Below are positions 11,573 through 25,026 of a DNA stretch of 64,000 nt, one piece after another. A program made the position numbers and the translations under genes. How positions within the stretch are numbered: position 1 is the first letter of the stretch; each line of letters opens with the position of its first letter. Source of the stretch: Diphasiastrum complanatum (taxonomy: Eukaryota > Streptophyta > Lycopodiopsida > Lycopodiales > Lycopodiaceae). Below the pieces are notes generated by a model. That model saw only the letters and a program-made list of their open reading frames with translations, was not told the DNA's origin and ran no database searches. The stretch spans positions 41,770,544 through 41,834,543 of the forward strand of contig CM055109.1 of NCBI GenBank assembly GCA_029204225.1, in the 5' to 3' direction.

Positions 11573-11858
11573 TGTTAAGACCACCAAGAAGGCTACCAAG
11601 ATGAGGACATGATCAACACATAAAGAGACTAGTGAGAGCCGAACCACCCATCCAACTGAGATGTATCCGAACACCTCACCTCCGAGCCATGACAAGTGAA
11701 TATTTGAAGAGATGAGAGAAACCGACAACCTAGATCCAAAAGCTTAGAATGGAGGAGGGCATGTCCCTATTCGTATACATACTCCGTGCATGCATCCGTG
11801 CAATCTCCCAAGCAGTCCATCTAAACATAGGTCACATATCCCATGCCATCCTCATGCA
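11573..11858 (-). repeat. LTR-like direct repeat, right copy, next to a primer-binding-like site
   Basis: Begins TGTTAAGACCACCAAGAAGG. The bases just before it (11560-11572) read on the minus strand TTGGTATCCGAGC, one mismatch from the usual plant primer site TGGTATCAGAGC. The copy therefore behaves like the 5' LTR of a minus-strand element whose 3' LTR is at 7859. It carries a roughly 50-bp insertion relative to the left copy. Confidence 0.6.
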
Positions 11859-12179
11859 TATGATTGTCACAAGCCATGCACTGTTTGTGTTTGGGTCTTC
11901 TCAAGGTTATTAGTTACTAAACTGGCCTTGACATGGAATTAAATTGAAGCGTAACCAACAATCAAGAATATCGAATGGCCGGTCTACCATATTAGGATTA
12001 TTCCATGTCCTTCGCTGAATATGATTGTAACACTATGCATATTAACGGCCACACTTTTTATTGGTAAGGGCTCAAAGGTCTTATTTCTTTGTAAGAAAAT
12101 GATTCAAGTGAGATACCAAGAGGGCACTTTAGACTATTTTTAGTTGATCCAAGAAATGCATTAGACTATTATTTGGCTT
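11859..12179. other. Intergenic, nothing recognised
   Basis: AT-rich sequence between the right LTR-like repeat and the decayed gag relic; no feature seen. Confidence 0.45.
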
Positions 12180-12610
12180 GATGGACAAAATAGTGAAATG
12201 GATGCACGAATACAACAACTGCATTACCTTCTAGACATTTGTGTTTTAAAAAAATCGAAGGTAGTAGAAGAGTGACTAAATGGACCATCTAGGTATTTGA
12301 TTTCATGCAACCCCTAATGACTGCAAGATATATCTTGTGATTCTTTATTTGAAGGGAAAAGGTTTTTCTTGGTGGCAAGATCTCTAGTTGAAGCATAGCA
12401 CTTAGCTTGAGTTCCAATAAGTGTTCCTAAAGGCTTTTGTAATGTAGAATGATTTCATAGACTACCAAAAGTTGATGTCTTTTTGTATGAGTTACAAAGG
12501 ATTTGATTGTATATGTAGGAGTTTATGGACTTAATGAATAAAGTCCCAAATTATGATATAACTCTTGCAAAGTGGATGTTGAAGTACAACAAATTGGACC
12601 ATAAGTGAAC
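12180..12610 (+). pseudogene. Second, heavily decayed gypsy gag relic
   Basis: Conceptual translation near 12340-12390 gives ILYLKGKGFSWWQDL followed by stops. This is the Leu-x-Gly-Lys-Ala-x-Ser-Trp-Trp block of gypsy gag, seen also at 9420. No open frame of useful length remains, and the limits are approximate. Confidence 0.5.
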
Positions 12611-14150
12611 CTTTAATTGATTCTCAAGAGTGATTGCTTGATTGATTAATCTAACTATTGCAAAACTACCACTCAAAAATTGATCTAGATTGACAATTTA
12701 GATCTAAACAATCAAGAGCAATCAAATTAAGATCAAACTGAACAAACCTAATCTCACATGTGTGAAGTACGGTCTGCAGTACAGCTTGTTAACAAAAAAT
12801 GAACATTATTAAGTTTTGATATCATAAACATCACAAAATCATCAAACAAATGGAGTAGATAGTCAAGATTGTCAATGAACTCCAAAATCTAAATCTCTCT
12901 CAATTGGAATGAATGAATGATAGTACAAAGATGATCCTATCCTCGGCTGGCTGAGCAGGGCCAGCACATGTTCAGATGCCAAATCAACATTAGCTTTATC
13001 TACTCGTGTCAATTTGACCTAACCATTAGGTTTACGAACTTTGGTAGTTAGATCATTCACCAACTTTCTTGAGTTATGGAGTTTGGCCCTTGATTTTAGG
13101 AATCATGGCCAAATTGACTAAGTAACTCCCATTGTTAAATTTCACACTTGTGGGGGTGCCCAAAAGTGTGATTATGATCTCCTAAGATTTGGTGATTGCA
13201 TAAAGATAAACCATAGATTGAAAATCAAGATCTATCTCAAAAAACTAAACCAAGAGCACAATGTAACATGCATATATCATCCATGAAAGTACATTCGCAT
13301 GTGTGGAAATCATGAGAAGAAGAAACTAAGTCTCATAAAGCCTTGCTCTCGGGTAGAGAGATAAACCAAGCTCTAAATGTAGAAAATTTCACTAACTCCA
13401 AAAAACTTACATAGAATTGTTCTGTCATTCATATAAGTAGCAAACCAAGGTGAAGGGGAGTGAAATATGATTGGACCCCTTCTTTTCCTTCTCTGAATGT
13501 GGTTGGCTTAGTGACATAGTGACCCTCAAACTTGATTGGACCAATTTCATGGATCTCTAACTTGGCATTGGTCACATGATCTCAATACAACTCATAGGAA
13601 GTGTCACTAGCCTTCTACCATCATGACATGTTTCAAGTGCCTAACTTACTTTTGGATTTGGCCTAATCATCATGTGGCATGTGTACTTGCTCGAGTTACC
13701 TCTAATGCCAAATTTGGCCTAATCACCTACTAACATGTGTAATGACACAAAAAAGTCAATATAGCCCCTCACTCCATATAGATAACTTTTTCTTTTTGTC
13801 ACTCCTCCTAAAAAGATATCTATTTTAAAATAACATAGAGCTTGTAGAGTAGATCGTTTGGTGTGTAGATTTTGCCAAAGGACATTTGGTTGAAGCCAAA
13901 TCACCATTGCCATGAGAGGATCTCCTTGATGAAAATCCAATACCACCTTCCTTGATGATGATCTCACCATTCCTTCCATGCTTGAAGAAGACTTTTGATT
14001 TGAAAGTTCCTCTCCTTTGAAAACGGCTGCACCATGATGGAAATCGGAGGCATCCATGCCTCATAATCACCATGAAGATGAAGATGAAGATCACAAGATA
14101 GGCATAAAAGTTGATTGCCAAGATTTTGCACTCTAGCTTGACTAGTCCAC
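12611..14150. other. Intergenic, nothing recognised
   Basis: AT-rich sequence with scattered short open frames on both strands (for example 13719-14121 minus) that show no family motif. It may be the 3' part of the antisense copia relic that follows, but no LTR pair could be aligned by eye. Confidence 0.4.
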
Positions 14151-15420
14151 AAGCTATGAGCTTTTTGAATAAATCTTGAAATAAAAAACTATCTTGATCT
14201 TATTGAGGCTACATACTTGCTCAAGGATGTAAGTATCCTTTTTGGATGCTTCACTTAATCTCATGAGAAGTTTACAAATTGCCTCACATAATGAAAAAAC
14301 AAGATTTTTCATACTATGAGAGATTTTCTCATACTTGCTCTTACAAGATCTAAGAGCATACATTTGATGACACAACTACTTGCTTTCAAAATGATTTGGA
14401 AACATATATAAGCCATTAAAGACATGAAATATGTCCATACAAGAGTGAGCTGAGAAGATTTCTCCTCAAGCCTTGGCAACTCTCCATCATGCACTTGGAT
14501 TTTTGGTAGATATGAGGATTCTACCATCATCCTCTTGATTGAGATGAGATCCTCCTTACTCCTTATATGCAAAGGAATATTGACAAAGCATATGGATCTA
14601 AAGATCCCCAAAATATCAACTATTGCAATCTTCCTATCAAACACCATTGATAAGAGATACATCCAATTGAAGTCTTCAAAGAAGAAGTCACATAAAAAAG
14701 CACGATCTTTGCTTCTACTTGATGAAACAAGATCATCCACACGAACAAGATGAAAAAATTGATGAGAAGTAGAACACCTTGGCACTAACTCTCCAAGTGC
14801 TTTTGCCAAAGCACCATCTTCATGAGCCTTGCCATCATAGAACATAGATTGAGGTCCTCCAATTGCCTTCTCCTCCTTGAGATGATCCAAGCTCCTCTTG
14901 ACCACACTTCCACAAAGATTAGATTCCAACTTGAAAAAATTCCTGCATCTAGTCCCTCTTGCTACCACTTCACCTTCCCTCTTAACGAAACAAACATCTT
15001 TTCCAAAGTCAACTTGGAAACTATCATGTAGCATTTTGCCAACACTAATGAGATTCATAGTGAGATTAGGCACAAAAAGTACATCAATAAGAGTTATAGT
15101 GGATTCAACACCAATTGGTACACTACCAATTACTTCTATCTTGCATTTACCACCAATAGCAATGCAAATAATCCTTCTAGATTCATTGTAAGGTGCAAGA
15201 TGAGTGAACTAAAAAAAGAGTACATTGACATCATGAGAGATTCTTCTTCATAACTACCTTCTATCTCACCTTCACTCTCTTTAGTAAGATTAGCTTGCTT
15301 GAGGAACTCTTTCTTCTTGAAACAATTGAAGCTAAATGACCCTTCTTACCACAAAAAAGACATTTCCATGGAGGAAGCACATGGATATAGTGGCAAATTG
15401 GTGGACTTCTTTTCAAAGGA
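14150..15420 (-). pseudogene. Antisense copia gag-pol relic (zinc knuckle, protease flank, pre-integrase)
   Basis: Seen on the minus strand: a damaged zinc knuckle CLFCGKKGHLAS near 15350; then ITLIDVLFVPNLTMNLISVGKM near 15050-15100, which is the copia segment just after protease; then FVKREGEVVARGTRCRNFFKLE near 14950. Further on, a degraded integrase-end-like piece reads SICFVNIPLHIRSKEDL. Protease active site, integrase core and RT are absent. The open frame 14309-15073 (254 aa) is longer than expected for such decay, but only its first third is recognisable. Confidence 0.6.
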
Positions 15421-16049
15421 TTTCTACCAAAGGGATATTATCATGGATATGGTGAGGGTGTTGCTATGATGAATCCTTTTTCTAGTTTTTTACTTCATAT
15501 GCATACCAAAGGATCCACTCAAAATTTTTCACAAACTCCTTGATTGATCAAGTACCTTACCAAGCTATTTTTTGAGGAGTGTGAAAAATGGTCAAAATCT
15601 ATCTTGGTGATTTTATGGTTAGAAGTTTGTGAGTACATTTCACATGTGTGGAGCATGTTCCCACGTGTGTAAAATAGTTAGAATTAGTTTACAATGTTGA
15701 CTTTAGGGGTTTCATAAAGATTGCAAGTCAAGCATCTTGGTGTCACTAGGTGATAGGGCCAATTTTGGCTTTAGAGGTCAAATGGTCAAGTACACTTGTT
15801 TTGTGTTGATTTGACCAAAAGTCAAAGATGACAAACTCAAGCTAGTTAGGTTGCTTACACATGTCAATTTTAGGTTTGATGAGTGATGCACTCTATGTGG
15901 TGGCAAAAGTCAAAGGGTCCAATCATTAGAGAGAGGTGTGTTGGAAGGGTCCAATCAAAAGTGAGGAATAGGTGATCTATAGTGCATGAGCCAAGCTTAG
16001 GAGATCAGTTTCACACATTAGGGCATGCCCACATGTGTAAATTTTCACA
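15421..16049. other. Intergenic, nothing recognised
   Basis: AT-rich DNA between the copia relic and duplicated unit A. I see no coding or structural feature. Confidence 0.45.
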
Positions 16050-16988
16050 AAATGATATTATGTCATAAAAAAAGAAGAAGATGTGGTTTTGACTTATTGT
16101 ATTGTCAATTTTCTTACTTGATTTAATGGAAAGAATGTCCGAAAAACTACTCTCCAAGATTGAATGGAGTATTTTGGATGAATGTACATGGGATTTATGC
16201 CATGGTTGTTTGAAAGTTTGACCTTTATATTATTTGCAAGCACAAGTTTGACATGGACCACATTCTACACATGTCTCTCACTCAATGGAGATCATCAGTG
16301 TAGCATATCCGGTACAAAGAGAAGTAGAAAGGTATTTCAAGCCATTAGTGGCAAAAATTAATCATTTCTAAGTGGCAAAAATTAATTATTTCTGACTCAT
16401 ATTGCATCGATAATCATTTACAACCTATCAAAAAACATTTTCTCAAAAAACATTTTTATTGCTAAACATAGGTACAAATATAAGCAAAATCAACTTGTTG
16501 CTTCGAATATCTCTTCTAAAGAAACTATGATTCAAGTTGTCTTGAAGAAGATTAAAAAGAAACAAGTTGTGTGCTAACTCTTTTAAAAGCATCAAGCTCG
16601 CTTGCTAATACAATAGGTCCTCGTTTCTTCTTTTGGATACATTGCTTTGGAGGTTTTGATCTTGATCTTTCATCAATTATTGCTTTAATCCCCACATATA
16701 TAACAATCTTCCCCTACTTGAGTTGCAAACATCAAAGATCACGTTTGATTCAACTCATTATAAGAAAAGCAACTAGCTAAAAGAATTAGTTTTGAAAAAG
16801 CACTGAATCTATTATGCTCATTGAAAACATAGATAAATAATCAAACAACCTAAGAAATAAAGTCTCTAAAAAACACTAAAATTGTGATCTACTTGAAGAA
16901 AGGTAGAAATATAAATTATTTTTAGAGCAATGTGACATGGAAGTGAGAAAATAGTACCACTATTTACTTACATTATAATGTTGAAGCA

Positions 16989-17342
<354 letters not shown>

Positions 17343-17425
17343 TTTTTTGCCCTCGTGCTGGTCAATACTGGAGTTTTGACTTTGAATGTAGAATGTTACT
17401 GCAAATTTGGGATGGACAACTTATG

Positions 17426-17435
17426 TATTTATATA
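17426..17435 (-). promoter_or_regulatory. TATA-like box upstream of the candidate secreted protein
   Basis: TATATAAATA on the minus strand, about 90 bp before the ATG at 17342. Copy B lacks this segment (deleted near 21187), so the two copies would differ in promoter. Confidence 0.3.
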
Positions 17436-18841
17436 ATAAATATTTAAAGGCCACTAGCAATGAAAGCACAAATTTAAAAAAGAAGAGCTAACCCACATCT
17501 GATTTGACCTTGTTTACTAGAGAAGAACAAGACAAGAAACAATGTTGTTATCTTTTATTTTTATTTACTAAGAATACAACAAGTAAGCTTAAGAGAGTAC
17601 TATTAGAACATGTCTGCTAATTCACATATGACTTTGAGATATTTTGTTAAAGACACAGAGGACAAGGAACAATTTACAAAGTTGTTCAAAAGACCAAAAA
17701 ATCTCGAGTACCTTTTACCTAATTGAACTACCATTTGCTCAAAATAGATTTAATTGTGATATGTCGTCTTGAAAATCGAATGTGTCACACAAACCGATAA
17801 CACAAAAGAACAAGAGCCATAGAATGTTTATTGTTGTTCCTTATTTTTCATCAAATATGCCACACAAATGAGGACATACATGGAAGACAAATATGTCCAA
17901 TGTTCATCAATGTGGTTCTATCCCAAAATGACAGAAAATATCTTATTAAAATACCTATGAAATTTTTTAGTTACTTGAAATTATGGAAGAAAGTTTCACC
18001 AAAAGAAAAGGGATTTGAATTTCATTCTCGAGGATTTGCCCTTCAAGTCACAAAGTAAACAAAGAAGTGAGTTTGCATATAAAAGCTAAAGTCTCATTGG
18101 TAATGAAGCTTTTGTGAAGTTGCCAAAAATTATGTTTTGAACCATTGATGCATCATTGATCATTTATGTTTTGAATCATAAATTATGTTTTGAATTATTT
18201 AAGTTAAAGAAAGAAAAGAGCTAACAAATCAAAGTGACTTGTGAATTGGCATCTTGACTTTTCGCGTTTGAGAATGCTCAAGGATTAACTATGCAAGTGA
18301 AATGAAAGTGTGAAAGAATTGCATAGAATGTCAGACTCCATGGTGAACATCTATGAATGTTTTTGTCACTAGAACATGATAGTACTATACCAACATAAAT
18401 TTCAAGGAAGAATTGTGTAAAGTTTTATCTATTTATTTTGGCATTTGTAGAGCATTTGTTAGAAAGTTCTTAGGATTTTCATTTGTATGAAATTGTTGGA
18501 TTTCAACATGTATAATAACTCTTTCCAACTACTGGAAGCTAAGCAGCTGACAAGTCTATTGCATTTCGAAATTGTATCATACAAGATTTAATATCGAAAT
18601 ATGTTGAAAAATCGACGAATTCAATAAACTATGAATTTCAATACTATAATTTGTTGAAAATTTAGGATCTAATGTATTACAATGTCAAATGCTAATACTT
18701 GTCATAAATTGTTAGCTTTCAACAAGCTTACATGTCAAAATTTAACAAATTATTGTGTCAAAATCTAATAGTATTAACTTTGATTTAGGCTCTACAAATA
18801 TGTAGCAATCATCAATCTTTTAATAAAATATTTTAGCTAGT

Positions 18842-18969
<128 letters not shown>

Positions 18970-20746
18970 TTGATTCTTTTAGTCTCCTCTTGATTTGATC
19001 CCACGGGATAAAGACTTCAAATTTATTAGCTCTACTTCCACTAGGACTATCGATACTTAACCTGAGTGTTTTGACAAGAGGAAAGAAGGCCTAGATTTGT
19101 TAAGTGTTACATGTAAAATGACATCATGTCATAAAAAAAAAAGTGGTTTTGTGTTATCGCATTGCAAACTTTCTTACTTGATTTAATGGAAATAATGTCC
19201 GAAAAACTACTCTCCAAGATTGAATGGAGTATTTTGGATGAATGTACATGGAATTCATGCTATGGTTGTTTGAAATTTTGACCTTTATATTATTTTCAAA
19301 CTCAAGTTTGACATGGACCACTTTCTACACATGTCTCACACTCAAAGGAGATCATCACTATAGCATACCTGGTACAAAGAGAAGTAGCAAGGTATTTCAA
19401 GCCTTTAGAAGTCATAATTTAAAGTAAAGAAATTAGAATATTTGATGTTCATTAGAGTATTTGTTTTGTTGAGTTCAGAGTCTATTAAATTTGTTATGTG
19501 AATAAAGTATACACCAGTGTACTCTTGTGTAAAGAATTATGAATAATAAAGCCATTGACAAAGTCTTTCCTGGTATAAATGATGTAAGAACAAGAATACA
19601 TTTGATAGGAAAAATGAAAAGACATTTTAGACACTATTAGGAAATGAAACTATAGAAAATTTTGTAACCTAACAAAGGATTTTGCACAAGGTATTCCTTT
19701 TAAGTGGCAAAAATTGACATTTTGTAGATCATATTGCATCTATAATCATTTGGTATTACAACCTATCATAAAATATGTTCTCAAAATACCTTTTCATTGC
19801 TAAACATAGGTACAAATATCAACAAAATCAACTTGTTGCTTCAAATATCTCTTCTAAAGAAACTACGAATCAAGTTGTCTTGAAGAAGATTAAAAAGAAA
19901 CAAGTTGTGTGCTAACTCCTTCAAAAGCATCAAGCTTGCTTGCTAATACAATAGGCCCTAGTTTCTTCTTTTGAATACATTGCTTCAGAGGTTTTGATCT
20001 TGATCTTTCCTCAATTATTGCTTTGCTCCCCACATATATAGCAATCTTCCCCTACTTGAGCTGCAAACATCAAAGATCACGTTTGATTCAACTCATTAAA
20101 AACAATGTTAGAAAATTAAACATGGTATAATTTCTTTTGTGGATTTTCACATATAATACAAAGAAAACTACTCTATGAGTGTCTTTTATTGCATGTTGCT
20201 CCTTGTAGTAAATCTATTTTTCACCAAATCCTTGTGTGATATATGAATTTCAAACAACATTCCTATAATTTAAAAATGGAATCTCCAATTTTCTAAATGT
20301 CATCTAGCCAAATGTTACACAACAATCTTGTCAATTGTCTTATGAAGTGGACATAACTCGTGTAGGTGAAAAATATAGTTTATTCTACCTCTAGTAGTTG
20401 TTCACATATCATTCACATTATATATGAATTGTTGTCTTTGATCACATTTTGTCACTTCTCTACTCTAATAGGTACAATCCAAGAGATATTTTTAGCACTT
20501 ACTAGGCCTTAAAAACATAAGAAAAGCAACTGGCTAAAAGAATTAGTTTTCAAAAAGCATTGAATCTATTATGCTCATTGAAAACATAGATAAATAATTA
20601 AACAATCTAAGAAATTCAGTTTTTAATAAACACCAAAATTGTGATTTTCTTGAAGAAAGGTAGAAAGGTAAACTATTTTTAGAGGAATGTGATATGGAAG
20701 TAAGAAAATAGTACCACTATTTATTTACATTATGCATGTTGAAGGA

Positions 20747-21190
<444 letters not shown>

Positions 21191-22048
21191 AAATTCAAGA
21201 AAGAAGAGCTAACCCACATATGACTTTACCTTGTTTACTAGAGAAGAACAAGACAAGAAACAATGTTGTTATCTTTTATTTTTAGTTACTAACAATACAA
21301 CAAGTAAGCTTAAAAGAGTACTATTAGAACGTGTATGCTAATTCACATATGATTTTGAGATATTTTGTAAAGACTCAGAGGACTGAGAACAATTTACAAA
21401 GTCATTCAATAAACCAAAAAATCTTCACAAGACGTCATGGCACAATTAAATCTTTTTTGAGCAAATGGTAGTTCAATTAGGTCCAAAGCTACTAGTTTCA
21501 ATTTGAAAATATCCAAATTGAATATGTGTCACAAACCGAGAACACAAAAGAACAAGAGCCATCAAATGTTTATTGTTGTTCCTTATTTCTCATCTAATAT
21601 GCCACTCAAATGAGGACATACATGGAAGACAAATATGTCCAATGTTCATCACTATCCCAAAATGACAAGAAATATCCTATTAAAATATCTATGAAATTTT
21701 TTAGTTACTTGAAATTATGGAAGAAAGTTTCACCAAAAGAAAGGGATTTGAAGCTCATTCTCGAGGATTTCCCCTTCAAGTCACAATGTAAACAAGAAGT
21801 GAGTTTGCAAATGAAAGCTAAAGTCTCATTAGTAATGAAGCTTTTGTGAAGTTGCCAAAAATTATGTTTTTAACCATTAATGCATCATTAATCATTTATG
21901 TTTTGAATTATTTAAGTTAGAAAAATGAAAGAGCTAACAAATGAAAGTGACTTGTGAATTGGCATCTTAACTTTTCTTGTTTGTGAATGCTGAAGGATTA
22001 ACTTTGCAGGTGAAATGAAAGTGTGAAAAAATTGCATACAATGTCAGA

Positions 22049-22703
22049 TGTGAAAAATACAGATCCTAAGTGGATCTAAACTCCAAGATCATTGGCTTGA
22101 ATGCTTGCACTCCAAACTACATAAGCTAGGAATTGGCAACACATTCTATGCTACCTAGAATGCAAAGAACTTGATCAAAAAGCATTTATCACAAATGGAA
22201 ACTTCCATAAACATCAAGTGCGGCCCAAAATAGCATTATACAGTCCATAATACATCAGCCTACCACTTTTGGAAAGCACCTAAGATCATACACAATAGCT
22301 TGAAGACAATACACACAACAATGCTCTCAATGGAGGAAGAAACAATGACAATGATCTATTGATCTCAATGAAGCATACAAAAGGTTTCTCCAACCTGTTC
22401 TCCACGACTTCCCTACTATTTATGGATGAGGAAGATGACTCTCTCTCCTCTCTCTAGAAGGTACTTGACCCTAGATATTCCCTATATAGGAAAAATAGCT
22501 AAAAATGGCTTATATGACCAAAATACATCAAAATGGTCTCATTTTGAAGGGTATGAAGTTTGACACTTCATCATACTGAAAAAATACAGTAAATAAAAAC
22601 ATTGTGGCCTGGTTCACACGTGTGAAACTCCAGAACCAAAACTATTTACAATTTTAGCCAATTTAGGCCTCAAACTAGCTAGGAAATGTTGACAATTTTC
22701 ACA
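22049..22703 (-). repeat. 3' LTR of the young copia element
   Basis: On the minus strand it starts TGTGAAAATTGTCAAC and ends TGTATTTTTCACA. It matches 27824-28478. A TATATAGG motif on the minus strand near 22480 is the likely promoter core. Confidence 0.95.
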
Positions 22704-25026
22704 CTCCCTCTTCAACATTGGATGCTAGTTTCAACATAGTCTTTGAGCACATTCCAAGATTAGATCTATGCATTAAATATAGGTCCTTTCCCAATGGTTT
22801 GGTGAAGATATCAGCCACACACTCCTTTGAAGAGACATGTTGAAGCTCCACCTCTTTGGCAATGACTTGATCTCTCACAAAATGGTGAGCAATCTCAATG
22901 TGCTTGCTCCTTGCATGAAAAACAGGATTGCTTGCCAAGCTTTGGGCTGAAAGGTTATCACAAAGTATGATTGGAGTCTTCTCTGGTTCCAGCAAGTGAA
23001 GATCCAATAACATCCTCTTGATCCAAAGAATCTCCTTGGTGCATGTTGTTAATGCCTTGTACTCGGCTTCGGTGGAAGATAGAGAGATAGTTGGTTGCTT
23101 CTTTGATAGCCATGAGACCACTCCATCTCCAAGATAGATTGCAAAGGCACTTGTTGACTTCCTATCCATTTGATCACCTGCAAAATCTGAATCTGAAAAT
23201 CCACAAAGGTTAGGTGTAGTACCTCCATACAAGATGCCAAAATCTCTAGATCCCGAGATGTATCTAAGTACTCTCTTTCCTAGCTTCCAATGAGCCTCAC
23301 TAGGATCTTGCATAAATTGACTTAGTTTACCAACCACAAAGCTTAGATCAGGTCTTGTGATGGTTAACCATATAAGAGATCCTATTAGCTTTCTATAGAG
23401 AGTAATGTCCTTGAAGGATCTTTCATTACTTCTTGTAGTTAGCTTTACATTTGATTCCATAGGAGTAGAAACAACTTTACAATCTTCCATATGAAACCGT
23501 TTTAGAATAGAGTTAACATACTTTTCTTGACATATGAATGTAGATTTAGAAGTTCTAATAATCTCTATTCCTAAGATATAATGAAGTTTACCAAGATCTT
23601 GAATTTCAAACTCTCTTTTGAGTGCCATCTTGATTTCATCTATATCTAGATTGTTACCACCACTTAAGATAATGTCATCAACATAGATCAAAAGTAAAGT
23701 GATATCATTTTCATTCAATCTAAAGTAGAGAGAATGATCATACTCACTCATAACAAAGTTTTGAGAAAGTAAGAAGGAATTGAGCTTAGCATACCAACTC
23801 CTTGGTGCTTGCTTTAGCCCATACAAACTCTTTTGGAGATAGCACACATGATTAGGCTCATCATGTGAAACATAGCCCTCGGGTTGCTCCATGTAAATAT
23901 CTTCTTCAAGATCACCATTCAAGAAGGCATTAGTAACATCCATTTGCCACATATCCCAATCATAAAGAGTTGCAAGAGAGATTAGGATTCGAATAGTTAC
24001 CATCTTTGCCACGGGTGCAAAGGTCTCATCATAGTCAATACCATATTCTTGAGCATACCCCTTTGCCACCAACCTTGCCTTGTACTTGTTGATTGATCCA
24101 TCTTGATTTGTCTTGATCTTGAAGATCCACTTACAACCAATTGCCTTCTTGTCCTTTGGAAGCTTTACCAACCTCCATGTGTTGCTTTTGATGAGTGCTT
24201 GATGCTCATGATCCATGGCTTGGATCCATTCCTTCTTTTGAATTGCTTCACCTACACAAGTTGGTTCATCAAAAGAGGTAAGAAAAGCAAGGTTAGAGTT
24301 GTCCACCACTTGCTTTCCTTTTTCATCATAGGTTAGCCTTGATGGCTTAGCCCTTTGCCTTTGAGTCTTCCTTGAAGTTTGCTTTGGAGTGGCATCTCCA
24401 TCTTCATCCAAGACATCTTGCACATCATGATGATTAGTAGGCACATCAACATCAACATCAACAACATTGGAAACATTCTCTTCATGAAATATGACATCCC
24501 TACTTATGACAACTTTCTTTGTAGAAGGAATGTACACTTTGTAAGCCTTGCTTACTTCACTATAGCCAACAAACACACCCTTCTTTGATGAAGGATCTTC
24601 TTTAGTTCTATCATCAAGTGTGATATTGACAAAACATGTACATCCAAAGATCCTACAATGCTTGACACTCGGCCTTCTACCATAAAGAACCTCATGAGGA
24701 GTTTTACCATCCAAGGAAGCACTTGTCCATCTATTACATAGATAGTTAGCACATGCTAAAGCTTCCCCCCAAAAAGACTTAGCAAGATTAGCATGTAGTC
24801 TCATTGCCTTGGCACATTCACAAAGGGTTCTATTCTTCCTCTCGGCCACTCCATTCTGTTGTGGAGTCCTAGGACTAGACATCTCCCTCTTAATCCCATG
24901 TGCTATACAAAAGTCTTTGAACCTATTTGAGGTGTATTCCCCTCCATTATCAGATCTTAAGCATTTGATCTTTGTATTGAATTGGTTTTCCATTTCATTC
25001 TTGAACTTGACAAATGCAGCAAACAC
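22699..25026 (-). CDS. Copia integrase core to RNase H (young element)
   Basis: 775 open codons on the minus strand. The integrase catalytic Asp is at residue 26 (SDNGGEY) and Glu at 62 (VAERKNRT). The C-terminal integrase region holds VFVGYSEVSKAYKVY. Reverse transcriptase begins near NTWRLVKLPK (282) with LYGLKQAPRSWY (401-412) and the catalytic YVDD at 448-451. RNase H follows with SDSDFAGD and SSTEAEYKAL. The stop codon lies in the first bases of the 3' LTR, as is usual in this lineage. No internal stop is present. It is separated from the gag frame by one frameshift, so this copy probably cannot make the full polyprotein alone, though its RNA could be mobilised. Confidence 0.9.
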   Translation of the reverse strand: MFAAFVKFKNEMENQFNTKIKCLRSDNGGEYTSNRFKDFCIAHGIKREMSSPRTPQQNGVAERKNRTLCECAKAMRLHANLAKSFWGEALACANYLCNRWTSASLDGKTPHEVLYGRRPSVKHCRIFGCTCFVNITLDDRTKEDPSSKKGVFVGYSEVSKAYKVYIPSTKKVVISRDVIFHEENVSNVVDVDVDVPTNHHDVQDVLDEDGDATPKQTSRKTQRQRAKPSRLTYDEKGKQVVDNSNLAFLTSFDEPTCVGEAIQKKEWIQAMDHEHQALIKSNTWRLVKLPKDKKAIGCKWIFKIKTNQDGSINKYKARLVAKGYAQEYGIDYDETFAPVAKMVTIRILISLATLYDWDMWQMDVTNAFLNGDLEEDIYMEQPEGYVSHDEPNHVCYLQKSLYGLKQAPRSWYAKLNSFLLSQNFVMSEYDHSLYFRLNENDITLLLIYVDDIILSGGNNLDIDEIKMALKREFEIQDLGKLHYILGIEIIRTSKSTFICQEKYVNSILKRFHMEDCKVVSTPMESNVKLTTRSNERSFKDITLYRKLIGSLIWLTITRPDLSFVVGKLSQFMQDPSEAHWKLGKRVLRYISGSRDFGILYGGTTPNLCGFSDSDFAGDQMDRKSTSAFAIYLGDGVVSWLSKKQPTISLSSTEAEYKALTTCTKEILWIKRMLLDLHLLEPEKTPIILCDNLSAQSLASNPVFHARSKHIEIAHHFVRDQVIAKEVELQHVSSKECVADIFTKPLGKDLYLMHRSNLGMCSKTMLKLASNVEEGV

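Noticed and set aside
14535-15191. Plus-strand frames of 69-97 codons
   Set aside because: They lie opposite the antisense copia relic and show no motifs of their own.
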